A DNA stretch of 64,000 nt from assembly GCA_963837265.1 (NCBI GenBank), contig CAWIMQ010000001.1, forward strand, positions 62,001-126,000. Direction: 5' to 3'. The translations under genes were made by a program, and so were the position numbers. Numbering within the stretch: the first letter of the stretch is position 1; every line of letters begins with the position of its first letter. Origin of the DNA: DATBLE01 sp963837265. Lineage in GTDB: Bacteria > Actinomycetota > Thermoleophilia > Gaiellales > Gaiellaceae. Of the stretch, positions 21,940 through 29,476 are shown one piece after another. Under the pieces are notes generated by a model. That model did not search any database. It was given only the letters and a program-made list of their open reading frames with translations, and was not told the origin of the DNA.

Positions 21940-23441
21940 AGCCGGTACACGGAGACCCAGGGCCCGGCGAGCCCATGCCCTGGCCAGACATGGTAGACCC
22001 GCCTCGCCTGCGCCTGCAGGGCGTCGTAGAAGCGGGCCTCGCGCGGGTAGCGGTCGCGGGCGGCCAGCACCCGGTCGGCGACCGCCCCGGTGACGAGCAC
22101 GTAGGCGACCCCCTCGGCACGAAGCCGGGCCACGTTGCGGTCGGGGTCGAACGGCCGGCCGGGGCCCGGCAGCGCCAGGCCGACCACCGGGTGGCCGGCG
22201 AGCGGCGGCGTCGAGGACTCCGCGGCGATCGGCGCACCAGGCGCCACGTGCGCGACGATCCAGGCGTGCGCGACCGCGCGCGTGTCGGTGCGGGTCAGTC
22301 TCACGTCGTCGCCCACTGCCCAGACGAGCGGAACGACCAGCAGGCCCAGCGTGAGCGGAGCGAGGATCCGCTGGCGTCCCGCGAGGACGGCGAGCGGCGG
22401 CACGAGCGGCAGCACGTAGCGGTCGAAGTGGGCCCGGAGGGTGAGCAGGTCGGCAAGGTAGACGAGGACGAACGCGGCGAGCACGAGGTCGGCCCGCGTC
22501 CGGCGGCGGAGCGCGAGGACGAGGCCGAGGACGGACACGGCGAGCGCCGGCCCGAGCCCGTCCCAGAGCTTGCCCGTGAACGAGAACAGCGCGAACGAGT
22601 CGTGCTCGAAGCCGAGCCAGCCCTCGCGCGCGAGCCGCTGGACGCGGGTCGCGTCCGACCACGCCTGGCCCGGGTGGACGAGGACGAACGGGCTGGTTGC
22701 GAGGAAGGCGACGGCGGCGAGGCCGACGGCGACCGCGAGGCGCCGCCACCTGCCCCACCCGGCGACGACGAGCGGCGCGAGCAGGAAGACGGCCGGGTAC
22801 TTGGCACTCGCCGCGAGCCCGGCCGCGACGCCGGCCCACTCGAGCCGCCCGGCGACGGCGAGCGCGAGCGAGACGGTGAGGAGCGCGGTCATCGGCACGT
22901 CGGTGACCGCGCGGTGCGAGTACGCGACGCCGACGGTCTCCACCGCGACCGCCGAGGCGGCGACGAGCCCGGCCGTCCGGCCGTAGGCAGCGCGGCCGAG
23001 CCACCAGGCCGCGGCGACGGCCCCGACCCCGAACGCGGCGACCACGAGCCGGGCGGCGAGGTACGAGGGGCTGCCCTGCCAGACCTGGAGCGGGGCGAGC
23101 ACGTAGAGAACGAGGCTCGGGTAGTCGAACCAGTGGGGGTCGAGGCCGGCTCCGTGGGTCATCCGCCAGGCGCGCGGGACGATGCTCTGCTCGTCGGGAT
23201 CGAGGAGCGCCCCGAAGGGCAGGCCGTACTCGATCCCGACGAGCCGAAGCGCCGCCGCGAGCGCGAGGACCGCGGCGGTGGCGCTGCCGGTTCGGCTGCA
23301 CAGCAGTCGGCCGATCCGCCTCTTTCTGCGCCACCCTCTCGCGCGCGGAGGCGAGACCGCGCTCTCGCCGGAGCGCACGGCCGACCTGGCTCGAGCAGCC
23401 CCGAAGGAGGGGGTCCGTGGGGGAACCATGGGTTCCCCCAC
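21936..23441 (-). CDS. GT39/PMT-like membrane glycosyltransferase
   Basis: Up to 501 residues with about eleven hydrophobic segments. The first loop carries the acidic motif DPDEQSIVPRAWRM, the second YPSLVLYVLAPLQ, as in dolichyl/polyprenyl-phosphate-mannose-protein mannosyltransferases of the PMT_2 type. A C-terminal soluble part follows the last membrane segment. It would transfer a sugar from a lipid carrier on the outer face. The start is unresolved: the most upstream ATG (23441) lies inside a palindromic repeat, and GTG codons around residue 22 are alternatives without a clear ribosome site. Confidence 0.72.
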   Translation of the reverse strand: MGEPMVPPRTPSFGAARARSAVRSGESAVSPPRARGWRRKRRIGRLLCSRTGSATAAVLALAAALRLVGIEYGLPFGALLDPDEQSIVPRAWRMTHGAGLDPHWFDYPSLVLYVLAPLQVWQGSPSYLAARLVVAAFGVGAVAAAWWLGRAAYGRTAGLVAASAVAVETVGVAYSHRAVTDVPMTALLTVSLALAVAGRLEWAGVAAGLAASAKYPAVFLLAPLVVAGWGRWRRLAVAVGLAAVAFLATSPFVLVHPGQAWSDATRVQRLAREGWLGFEHDSFALFSFTGKLWDGLGPALAVSVLGLVLALRRRTRADLVLAAFVLVYLADLLTLRAHFDRYVLPLVPPLAVLAGRQRILAPLTLGLLVVPLVWAVGDDVRLTRTDTRAVAHAWIVAHVAPGAPIAAESSTPPLAGHPVVGLALPGPGRPFDPDRNVARLRAEGVAYVLVTGAVADRVLAARDRYPREARFYDALQAQARRVYHVWPGHGLAGPWVSVYRL

Positions 23442-23491
23442 GCTAAACCATGGGTTCCCCCACGCTAGACCATGGGTTTCCGCGCGCTAGA
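23416..23491. repeat. Cluster of family 2 palindromes
   Basis: CGTGGGGGAACC, loop ATG, GGTTCCCCCACG (23416-23442) is a perfect 12-3-12 hairpin. It is followed by two more partial copies of the unit GCTA(A/G)ACCATGGGTT, the last ending GCGCGCTAGAC. They fill the space between the GT39 start and the stop of the TrpC-like gene. Confidence 0.75.
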
Positions 23492-24077
23492 CGGACGGCG
23501 GCGCGCCGCCGACGAGGTGGGCGACCCTGGCGTTGCCGACGAGCACGGCGTCGACGCCGGCCCGTTCGAGCGAGACGACGTCGTCGCGGGTCGCAGCCTG
23601 GAGGTCGGCGATCGCGAGCTTCCCCGCCGGGATGTCGGGAAGCAGGTCGAGGATTCGCTCGATCTCGTCCTCGTCGTCCTCGGCGTCACGTGGGGAGAGC
23701 AGGAAGATCTCCGGGTCGATCCGCTCGAGCGAGGTGGACAGCGACTCCTCGTCGTGCACGTCGGCGACGATCTCGAGCCCGAGGCCGGCGGCACGTGCGT
23801 GGAGCTCCTCGAGGTGCTCCTCCTCGTCGTGCTCCTCGATCACGATCAGGCAGGCGTCGGCGCCGGCGTGCTGAGCAGCCTCGGGCGAGGCATCGACGCG
23901 GAAGAAGATCGGCAGCGCGGTCGCGTCCCTGAGGCCGTCGACCGGCGACGTCAGCGCGATGCCCTCGGCGCCTTCGTCCTCCGCGGCGCGCGCGGCGTCC
24001 GCGTCGCGCACGACGGCGATGATCGAGATCCCGTCTCCCTCGGAGATCGCCTGGCTGAGGCGCCGCCGCCCGGTCAC
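23487..24077 (-). CDS. Divergent indole-3-glycerol-phosphate-synthase-like TIM barrel
   Basis: 196 residues. The N-terminus RLSQAISEGDGISIIAVVRDADAARAAEDEGAEGIAL and the C-terminus LAIADLQAATRDDVVSLERAGVDAVLVGNARV match the first and last strands of TrpC-type barrels, including the phosphate-binding loop. The middle is shortened and very acidic (IEEHDEEEHLEEL, DAEDDEDEIERI), and the catalytic Lys/Glu positions of true TrpC are not evident. At about 60 residues shorter than TrpC it is probably a paralogue with another role or none in tryptophan synthesis. Confidence 0.55.
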   Translation of the reverse strand: MTGRRRLSQAISEGDGISIIAVVRDADAARAAEDEGAEGIALTSPVDGLRDATALPIFFRVDASPEAAQHAGADACLIVIEEHDEEEHLEELHARAAGLGLEIVADVHDEESLSTSLERIDPEIFLLSPRDAEDDEDEIERILDLLPDIPAGKLAIADLQAATRDDVVSLERAGVDAVLVGNARVAHLVGGAPPSV

Positions 24078-24135
24078 TGGCCGGATCGTACTACGCGCAG
24101 ATCTCGAGGCCGTGGCCGCACGGCAGCCGGCGGAC

Positions 24136-24164
24136 TTGACTCGCGGCGGTGATCGTCCGATAAT
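24136..24164 (+). promoter_or_regulatory. Promoter of the GntR-BMC operon
   Basis: TTGACT (24136-24141), a 17-nt spacer, then GATAAT (24159-24164): close to a vegetative promoter. Start expected near 24171, directly beside an ATG at 24173. A 12-bp palindrome CCGTATGTACGG covers 24169-24180, over the predicted start site. Confidence 0.65.
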
Positions 24165-24183
24165 AGATCCGTATGTACGGTCG

Positions 24184-24205
24184 TCCGGATAATCGGATTA
24201 CCGGA
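24184..24205. promoter_or_regulatory. Candidate GntR operator
   Basis: TCCGG-A-TAATC-G-GATTA-CCGGA: nested inverted repeats with one unpaired A. A related CGTCCGATAAT string lies over the -10 at 24154-24164. The position just downstream of the promoter suits repression, and the AT content stands out from the surroundings. Binding by the adjacent regulator is inferred. Confidence 0.5.
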
Positions 24206-24220
24206 TCGGCGGCGAGAGCG

Positions 24221-24982
24221 GTGTCGCTGGACCGGGAGGCGCCCCTGCCCCTCTATGCCCAGCTCAGGGAGGCGCTCCTCCGCGAGGTTCGCGACGGCGG
24301 GCTCGAGCCGGGCGACCGCCTGCCGACCGAGGCCGCGATCCGGGCCCGCTACCGGGTGTCGCGCGCAACCGTCCGCCAGGCCCTCGCCGACCTCGAGTCG
24401 AGCGGGGTGATCCGCAGGGTCCAGGGACTGGGCACGTTCGTCGCCTCGCCGAAGATCCGCCACGTCCCGCTCCTGACCTCGTTCGCCGAGCTGGCATCCA
24501 GCCAGGGATTCGCACCCTCGCACCGGGTGCTCTCGTCCTCCCTCGAGGAAGCGCCGGCCGAGATCGCAAGCGAGCTCGACCTCGAGGAGGGTGCCCGCTG
24601 CCGCTTCCTCCGGCGGCTCTTCCTGGCCGACGGCAACGCGGTGGGGCTGGCCGAGACGTGGCTGCCCGTCGATGCGCTCCGCGGCCGTGACGAGCTGTTC
24701 GACCAGAGCCGGCTGGACGAGGGATCCATGTACGAGGTGCTGCAGAGCGAGGCGGTCGGCCTCGTCCTCGATCACGCCGTGGAGACGATCTCGCCCGGCG
24801 TCGCAGATGCCCCGAGCGCGAAGGCGCTGGGCTGCAAGCGGGGAACCCCCGTCCTCCGGATCCGGCGCGTCACGTTCACGCCCGACGGCCGTGCGGTCGA
24901 GTCCACGCGCCTCGTGTTCGTCGGCGACCGGTACGAGTACCGGGTCGAGCTGCACCGGCCGGCACCGGGTGGACTGCCGTGA
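24221..24982 (+). CDS. GntR-family regulator with UTRA ligand domain
   Basis: 253 residues from GTG 24221. Winged helix: PLYAQLREALLREV, LEPGDRLPTEAAIRARYRVSRATVRQALADLESSGVIRRVQGLGTFV. After about 85 comes a UTRA domain (FLRRLFLADGNAVGLAETWLPVDAL ... PVLRIRRVTFTPDGRAVESTRLVFVGDRYEYRVEL) that in relatives binds sugar phosphates or similar. An in-frame ATG at 24173 would add 16 residues and make a leaderless mRNA. I prefer 24221 because the first residues then match the family and the putative operator is left outside the gene. The stop overlaps the next gene's GTG by 4 bp, tying the regulator to the BMC operon. Confidence 0.88.
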   Translation: MSLDREAPLPLYAQLREALLREVRDGGLEPGDRLPTEAAIRARYRVSRATVRQALADLESSGVIRRVQGLGTFVASPKIRHVPLLTSFAELASSQGFAPSHRVLSSSLEEAPAEIASELDLEEGARCRFLRRLFLADGNAVGLAETWLPVDALRGRDELFDQSRLDEGSMYEVLQSEAVGLVLDHAVETISPGVADAPSAKALGCKRGTPVLRIRRVTFTPDGRAVESTRLVFVGDRYEYRVELHRPAPGGLP

Positions 24983-25680
24983 GCGCGCGCCCCGCTCCGC
25001 AGGGCAGGGCCCCCTCCGAGGAGGAGGTCCGGGCGCTCGTGGCCGCAATCGTGGCCGAGGTCACCTCCGCCGCCGCCGAGCGGCACGATCCGGGACGCCG
25101 CCGCTGGGGCTCGCCGCCGGCGGACGCCGGCGGTGGCCCGCCGGTCCGCCCCGGCGAGCGGGCCGAGATCGCCGTCGGCGCCGACCACGGGGGCTACGCG
25201 CTGAAGGAGCGCATCGCCGCAGAGCTGCGCGAGCGCGGGCTCGACGTCCACGACTGCGGAACGGACGGCACCGAGGCGGTCGACTATCCCGACTTCGCCC
25301 ACGCCGTCGCGCGCCGGGTGGCCGGCGGCGACCGGCGCTCGGGGATCGTCGTCGACGGCGCCGGGATCGGTTCGTGCATCGTCGCGAACAAGGTGCCCGG
25401 CATCCGCGCCGCCACCTGCTGGGACATCTCCTCGGCGAGGAACAGCCGCGAGCACAACCACGCGAACGTCCTCGTCCTCGGGGCCGGGCTGATCGGGGAA
25501 CGGCTCGCGCTCGAGATCGTGCAGGCATGGCTGGCGACCCCGTGGGGCGGCGACCGCCACGCGCGCCGCGTGGAGAAGATCACCGAGATCGAGCGGCGCT
25601 ACCAGCCATTTCGCTCCGCGAAATGGCTAGAGAGCACTGCTAACCAATTCCCGACCGGAGGGAGGGAATTGGCTGTATGA
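24979..25680 (+). CDS. RpiB/LacA-family sugar-phosphate isomerase, BMC cargo
   Basis: 233 residues. Residues 12-32 (SEEEVRALVAAIVAEVTSA) form an amphipathic helix like BMC encapsulation peptides, followed by a Pro/Gly linker to about 60. The RpiB fold follows: GADHGGYALKERI, VDYPDFAHAVARRV, VDGAGIGSCIVANKVPGIRAA, REHNHANVLVLG, EIVQAWL. In canonical RpiB the loop reads CGTG/CGSG with a catalytic Cys; here that Cys is Asp (VDGAG), and HND is HNH, so ribose-5-phosphate isomerase activity is not assured. The last 20 residues are encoded by two palindromic elements. GTG start coupled to the regulator; stop coupled to deoC (ATGA). Confidence 0.82.
   Translation: MSARPAPQGRAPSEEEVRALVAAIVAEVTSAAAERHDPGRRRWGSPPADAGGGPPVRPGERAEIAVGADHGGYALKERIAAELRERGLDVHDCGTDGTEAVDYPDFAHAVARRVAGGDRRSGIVVDGAGIGSCIVANKVPGIRAATCWDISSARNSREHNHANVLVLGAGLIGERLALEIVQAWLATPWGGDRHARRVEKITEIERRYQPFRSAKWLESTANQFPTGGRELAV
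25604..25628. repeat. 11-3-11 perfect hairpin in the 3' end of the rpiB-like gene
   Basis: AGCCATTTCGC, loop TCC, GCGAAATGGCT, then AG. Family 1 end CCATTT/AAATGG. Translated in frame as part of the C-terminal tail. Confidence 0.75.
25644..25672. repeat. Second family 1 palindrome at the rpiB-deoC junction
   Basis: CCAATTCCC and GGGAATTGG (9-bp arms, 11-nt loop), preceded by GCTAA so that the reverse strand ends GGTTAGC as in other copies. It encodes residues near the C-terminus of the RpiB-like protein and includes the likely deoC ribosome site (GGAGGGAGGG). Confidence 0.65.
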
Positions 25681-26543
25681 GCGCGACGACGGATGCCCTG
25701 ATCGACGCGGTCACGCGCGAGGTCGTCGCGGCCCTGGCTGCCCGCGGGGCCGCCGACTGCTCCGACCCGTCGTGCCGGGGGGCGTGCGCCGCGCACTGCT
25801 CGGACACGGTCCGCGGCGTGGTCTCCACAGGGGCGGAGCGGATCAGCTACTCGGGCGACGGGGCCGACGTGCCCCGCGACCTGGCCAGGTTCATCGACCA
25901 CACGCTCCTGCGGCCCGATGCGACTGCAGAGGACGTCGACAGGCTGTGCGAGGAGGCCCGCCGGTTCGGGTTCGCCGCCGTGTGCGTGAACCCGACCTGG
26001 GTCCGGCGCTGCGCCCGGAGCCTCCGCGGCTCCGGCGTCAGGGTGGCGTCGGTGGTCGGGTTTCCGTTCGGAGCCGGCACCACGGAGGTGAAGGCGATGG
26101 AGGCCCGCCGGGCGATCCGCGACGGAGCGCGGGAGATCGACATGGTGATCAACGTCGGCGCGCTCCGGAGCGGCGACCACGACCTCGTCCGGCGCGACAT
26201 CGAGAAGGTCATGGACGCGTGCCACGAGGCCGGCGCGCTCGGCAAGGTGATCATCGAGGCGGCGCTCCTCACCGACGAGGAGAAGGTCGTCGTCTCGCAT
26301 CTCGCGAGCCTGGCCAGGGCCGACTACGTCAAGACGTCCACCGGGTACGGCCCTGGCGGGGCCACGGTTCACGACGTCCTGCTGATGCGGGAGACCGTCG
26401 GCCCGAAGCTCGGCGTCAAGGCGGCGGGAGGTATCCGGAGCGCCGAGGACGTCCGCGAGATGATCGCGGCCGGCGCCACTCGAATCGGGGCCTCGGCGAG
26501 CGTGCAGATCGTGACCGGCAAGTCAGGCGACGCGCGGTACTGA
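25677..26543 (+). CDS. deoC: Deoxyribose-phosphate aldolase, BMC cargo
   Basis: 288 residues. Residues 3-22 (ATTDALIDAVTREVVAALA) form an encapsulation-type helix. A linker follows with four Cys (CSDPSCRGACAAHC, residues 28-41). From about 65 it is a standard DERA barrel: FIDHTLLRPDAT, AVCVNPTWV, VGFPFGAGTTEVKAMEA, EIDMVINVGALRSGD, KVIIEAALLTDEEK, the Schiff-base Lys in ADYVKTSTGYGPGGAT and the second Lys in GVKAAGGIRS. It splits 2-deoxyribose-5-phosphate into glyceraldehyde-3-phosphate and acetaldehyde, the volatile aldehyde a shell would retain. Confidence 0.93.
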   Translation: MSATTDALIDAVTREVVAALAARGAADCSDPSCRGACAAHCSDTVRGVVSTGAERISYSGDGADVPRDLARFIDHTLLRPDATAEDVDRLCEEARRFGFAAVCVNPTWVRRCARSLRGSGVRVASVVGFPFGAGTTEVKAMEARRAIRDGAREIDMVINVGALRSGDHDLVRRDIEKVMDACHEAGALGKVIIEAALLTDEEKVVVSHLASLARADYVKTSTGYGPGGATVHDVLLMRETVGPKLGVKAAGGIRSAEDVREMIAAGATRIGASASVQIVTGKSGDARY

Positions 26544-26561
26544 GATGGGAGGCGGATTCCA

Positions 26562-27194
26562 ATGGCCGACGGCATAGAGCTCAGGGCGTACTGCTTCCTG
26601 GACAGCCTGCAACCGCAGTACGCGGCGTTTCTCGGGACGGTCGCCCAGGGGTTCCTGCCCCTGCCCGGCGACGCCTCGCTGTTCGTGGAGATCTCGCCCG
26701 GGATCGAGATCAACCGGCTCACCGACGTCGCGATGAAGTCGACGAAGGTCAGGCCGGGGATGCAGATCATCGAGCGGTACTTCGGCCTGCTCGAGGTCCA
26801 CTCGCCGGAGCAGGCCGAGACCCGGGCGGCCGGCGGCGCGATCCTGGACTCGATCGAGCTCGTCGAGTCGGACCGGATCAAGCCGCGGATTCTCTCCAGC
26901 CAGATCGTCCGGCGGATCGACGACCACCATGCCCAGCTCATCAACCGCACCCGGCACGGCCAGATGATCATGGGCGGCCAGACGCTCTACGTGCTCGAGT
27001 GCGAGCCGGCCGCCTACGCCGCGCTCGCGGCGAACGAGGCGGAGAAGGCCGCCGAGATCAACGTTCTCGAGGTGCGCGCGTTCGGCTCGATGGGGCGGGT
27101 CTATCTCGGCGGCGAGGAGCGCGACATCGACGTCGGCTGGCAGGCCGCGGTTGCGGCGATCGAGGGGCTGGAGGGCCGGGAGGCCGGGACGTAG
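26562..27194 (+). CDS. BMC-T shell protein, permuted double-domain type
   Basis: 210 residues: two BMC-like halves, the first opening with LRAYCFLDSLQPQYAAFLGTVAQGFLPLPGDASLFVEISPGIEINRLTDVAMKST, the second QMIMGGQTLYVLECEPAAYAALAANEAEKAAEINVLEVRAFGSMGRVYLGG. This order matches the permuted BMC-T proteins that form stacked trimers with a gated pore, as in Haliangium-type and RMM shells. A good GGGAGG ribosome site lies before the ATG. It would occupy a hexagonal tile and could conduct larger metabolites or cofactors. Confidence 0.85.
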   Translation: MADGIELRAYCFLDSLQPQYAAFLGTVAQGFLPLPGDASLFVEISPGIEINRLTDVAMKSTKVRPGMQIIERYFGLLEVHSPEQAETRAAGGAILDSIELVESDRIKPRILSSQIVRRIDDHHAQLINRTRHGQMIMGGQTLYVLECEPAAYAALAANEAEKAAEINVLEVRAFGSMGRVYLGGEERDIDVGWQAAVAAIEGLEGREAGT

Positions 27195-27234
27195 ACAGTC
27201 GGAGCAGTCGGGACGAAAGGAGACGGACACAGAC

Positions 27235-27552
27235 ATGGCTGATGCCCTGGGAATGATCGAGGCGAGAAGCTTCCCCGCGATGGTCGAGGCCGCCGACGCG
27301 ATGGTGAAGGCGGCGAAGGTCGAGCTGGTGAGCTTCGAGGAGACGGGAGGCGGCTACGTGACCGCCGTCGTCCGCGGAGACGTGGCCGCGGTGAAGGCAG
27401 CCGTGCAGGCGGGAATCCAGAACGCCGAGAAGGTCGGTGAGCTGATCGCCAGCCACGTGATCGCCCGGCCGCACGTGAACATCGACCTCGTGCTGCCGCT
27501 GGGACGGCGGGAGGAGGCCGAGAGCGAGACCGGCCAGGCGGTCGCCTCGTAG
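27235..27552 (+). CDS. BMC-H shell protein (major hexamer)
   Basis: 105 residues of single Pfam00936 type: ALGMIEARSFPAMVEAADAMVKAAKVELVSFEETGGGYVTAVVRGDVAAVKAAVQAG, then HVIARPHVNIDLVLP at the end. The pore loop reads ETGGGY. It would be the main facet tile. An AAAGGAGA site lies 12 nt before the ATG. Only one BMC-H gene is present in the locus. Confidence 0.95.
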   Translation: MADALGMIEARSFPAMVEAADAMVKAAKVELVSFEETGGGYVTAVVRGDVAAVKAAVQAGIQNAEKVGELIASHVIARPHVNIDLVLPLGRREEAESETGQAVAS

Positions 27553-27653
27553 GCAGACATGCAGGGACATCCGGCTCAACGGGCGCGCCGGGAGAGCACC
27601 AGGCTCCCCCGGCGCCCCGGCCGGGACGAGAGAACCGCGAAAGGAGAACCGAC

Positions 27654-27941
27654 GTGCTCCTCGGACGCGTAGCCGGGACGATGGTGGCCAGTCGCAAGGA
27701 GCCCACGATGGAGGGGCTGAAGTTCCTCGTCGTCCGCCATCTGGACGTCGAGAACAACGACCTGTCGTCGTTCGTGGTCGCCGCGGACGCCGTCGGCGCC
27801 GGCGTCGGCGAGGTGGTTCTCGTGGCCACGGGAAGCTCCGCCCGGCAGACCGAGGCGACGAGGGACCGCCCGTGCGACGCGGTGATCATGGCGATCGTCG
27901 ACACGTGGGAAGTGGGCGGCCAGGAGAAGTTCCGCAAATGA
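27654..27941 (+). CDS. BMC-P shell vertex protein (EutN/CcmL), copy 1
   Basis: 95 residues: LLGRVAGTMVASRKEPTMEGLKFLVVRHLD, then VAADAVGAGVGEVVLVATGSSAR and AIVDTWEV, the EutN/CcmL pentamer fold. The GTG start has a GAAAGGAG site. The stop overlaps the start of the aldehyde dehydrogenase gene. It would cap icosahedral vertices. Three paralogous BMC-P genes exist here, as in Haliangium-type shells. Confidence 0.93.
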   Translation: MLLGRVAGTMVASRKEPTMEGLKFLVVRHLDVENNDLSSFVVAADAVGAGVGEVVLVATGSSARQTEATRDRPCDAVIMAIVDTWEVGGQEKFRK

Positions 27942-29476
27942 GAGACGAAGCCGAGTACAGACGCGACAGCAAGGCTGTCGCCCTTGGTGCGAGGCGATCT
28001 CGTGACGCCGAAGGCGTCGGCGCGCTGTCGCAGGAAGCCATCCAGGACATCATCGAGCGCGTCCGGCGCCGGCTGGGCGACGCGGCGGAGCGCCCGGGCG
28101 CCGAGCTCAGGGCCCAGGCGGCGCTGTCGGCCGCCGGCGAGGCCGAGCTGGGCGACGGCATCTTCCCGTCCATCGGCGATGCCGTCCACGCCGCCGTGAG
28201 CGCGTACGCCGCCTACCAGCGCGTCGGGCTCCAGGGCCGCAAGGCGATCGTCGCGTCCATTCGCGCCTCCATGCTCGAGCAGGCGGAAAGGCTGGCCGAG
28301 ATGGCGGTGGCGGAGACCGGCCTCGGGCGGGTGACCGACAAGATCGTGAAGAACCGGCTCGTCACCGCGAGGACACCGGGCCCGGAGGACCTCGAGCTGG
28401 AGGCGGTCACCGGGGACGAGGGGATGATGGCGACCGAGTTCGCCCCGTTCGGCGTCGTCGCGGCGATCACCCCGACCACCAACCCGACCTCGACCGTGAT
28501 CAACAACACGATCTCGATCGTCTCCGCGGGCAACGCGGTGGTGTTCAACGTGCATCCGAACGCGAGGCGGGTGTCGGCGGAGAACATCCGGTTGATCAAC
28601 CGGGCGATCGTCGCTTCGGGCGGGCCGGAGAACCTGGTCACGGCCACGCCGGAGCCGACCATCGAGAGCGCCAAGGAGCTGATGCGCCATCCCGACGTCC
28701 GGCTGCTGCTCGTCACCGGGGGGCCGGCGGTCGTGCGGGAGGCGCTCAAGACCGACAAGCGCGCCGTCACCGCCGGGCCCGGCAACCCGCCGGCGGTCGT
28801 CGACCAGACCGCCGACGTGGACAAGGCCGGCCGGGACATCGTCGCCGGCGCCTCGTTCGACAACAACGTCATCTGCACCGACGAGAAGACGACGATCGTC
28901 GTCGACACCGTGGCCGACAGGCTCGTACGGGCGATGGGCGCTCAGGGCGGGTACGTGCTGAAGGAGCACGAGCTGAAGCGGCTGGAACGCGTGATCTTCA
29001 CGGAGCCGGGGCAGCCGGGCCGGCCCGGCCACGTCGACCCGGCCTGGATCGGCAAGGACGCCGGAGTGATCCTGCGCGAGATCGGCCTCCGCGTGGACGG
29101 CGACGTCCGGCTGGCCGTGGCCGAGGTCTCGCGCGATCACCCGCTCGTCTGGACCGAGCAGATGATGCCGGTGATGCCCGTCGTACGCGTGCCGGGCGTG
29201 GAGCAGGCGATCGACCTCGCGGTCCGCTCCGAGCACGGCTTCCGCCACACCGCATCCATCCACTCGACCAACGTGGAGACGATCACACGGATGGCCAGGG
29301 CGATGAACTGCAGCATCTTCGTCGCGAACGGGCCGAACTTCGCCGGGCTCGGCCAGGGCGGAGAGGGCTTCTCGTCGTTCTCGATCGCGAGCCCCACCGG
29401 CGACGGGCTGACCAGGCCGCGCACGTTCTCGCGCGAGCGGCGGATCACCGTGGTCGGCGCGCTGCGGATCGTCTGA
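27938..29476 (+). CDS. CoA-acylating aldehyde dehydrogenase, BMC cargo
   Basis: 512 residues. Residues 28-50 (ALSQEAIQDIIERVRRRLGD) form an encapsulation-type amphipathic helix, preceded by a basic lead. The catalytic part is of PduP/EutE type: GVVAAITPTTNPTSTVINNTISIVSAGNAVVFNVHP, LLLVTGGPAVVREAL, and the nucleophile Cys in FDNNVICTDEKTTIVV, ending with HTASIHSTN and FANGPNFAGLGQGGEG. It would oxidise acetaldehyde with NAD+ and CoA to acetyl-CoA. The ATG overlaps the BMC-P stop; the stop overlaps the next BMC-T start by 1 nt. Confidence 0.92.
   Translation: MRDEAEYRRDSKAVALGARRSRDAEGVGALSQEAIQDIIERVRRRLGDAAERPGAELRAQAALSAAGEAELGDGIFPSIGDAVHAAVSAYAAYQRVGLQGRKAIVASIRASMLEQAERLAEMAVAETGLGRVTDKIVKNRLVTARTPGPEDLELEAVTGDEGMMATEFAPFGVVAAITPTTNPTSTVINNTISIVSAGNAVVFNVHPNARRVSAENIRLINRAIVASGGPENLVTATPEPTIESAKELMRHPDVRLLLVTGGPAVVREALKTDKRAVTAGPGNPPAVVDQTADVDKAGRDIVAGASFDNNVICTDEKTTIVVDTVADRLVRAMGAQGGYVLKEHELKRLERVIFTEPGQPGRPGHVDPAWIGKDAGVILREIGLRVDGDVRLAVAEVSRDHPLVWTEQMMPVMPVVRVPGVEQAIDLAVRSEHGFRHTASIHSTNVETITRMARAMNCSIFVANGPNFAGLGQGGEGFSSFSIASPTGDGLTRPRTFSRERRITVVGALRIV

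Noticed and set aside
23487..24077. True TrpC (indole-3-glycerol-phosphate synthase)
   Set aside because: Too short, acidic insertions, catalytic residues not visible and no trp genes nearby; kept as a TrpC-like barrel.
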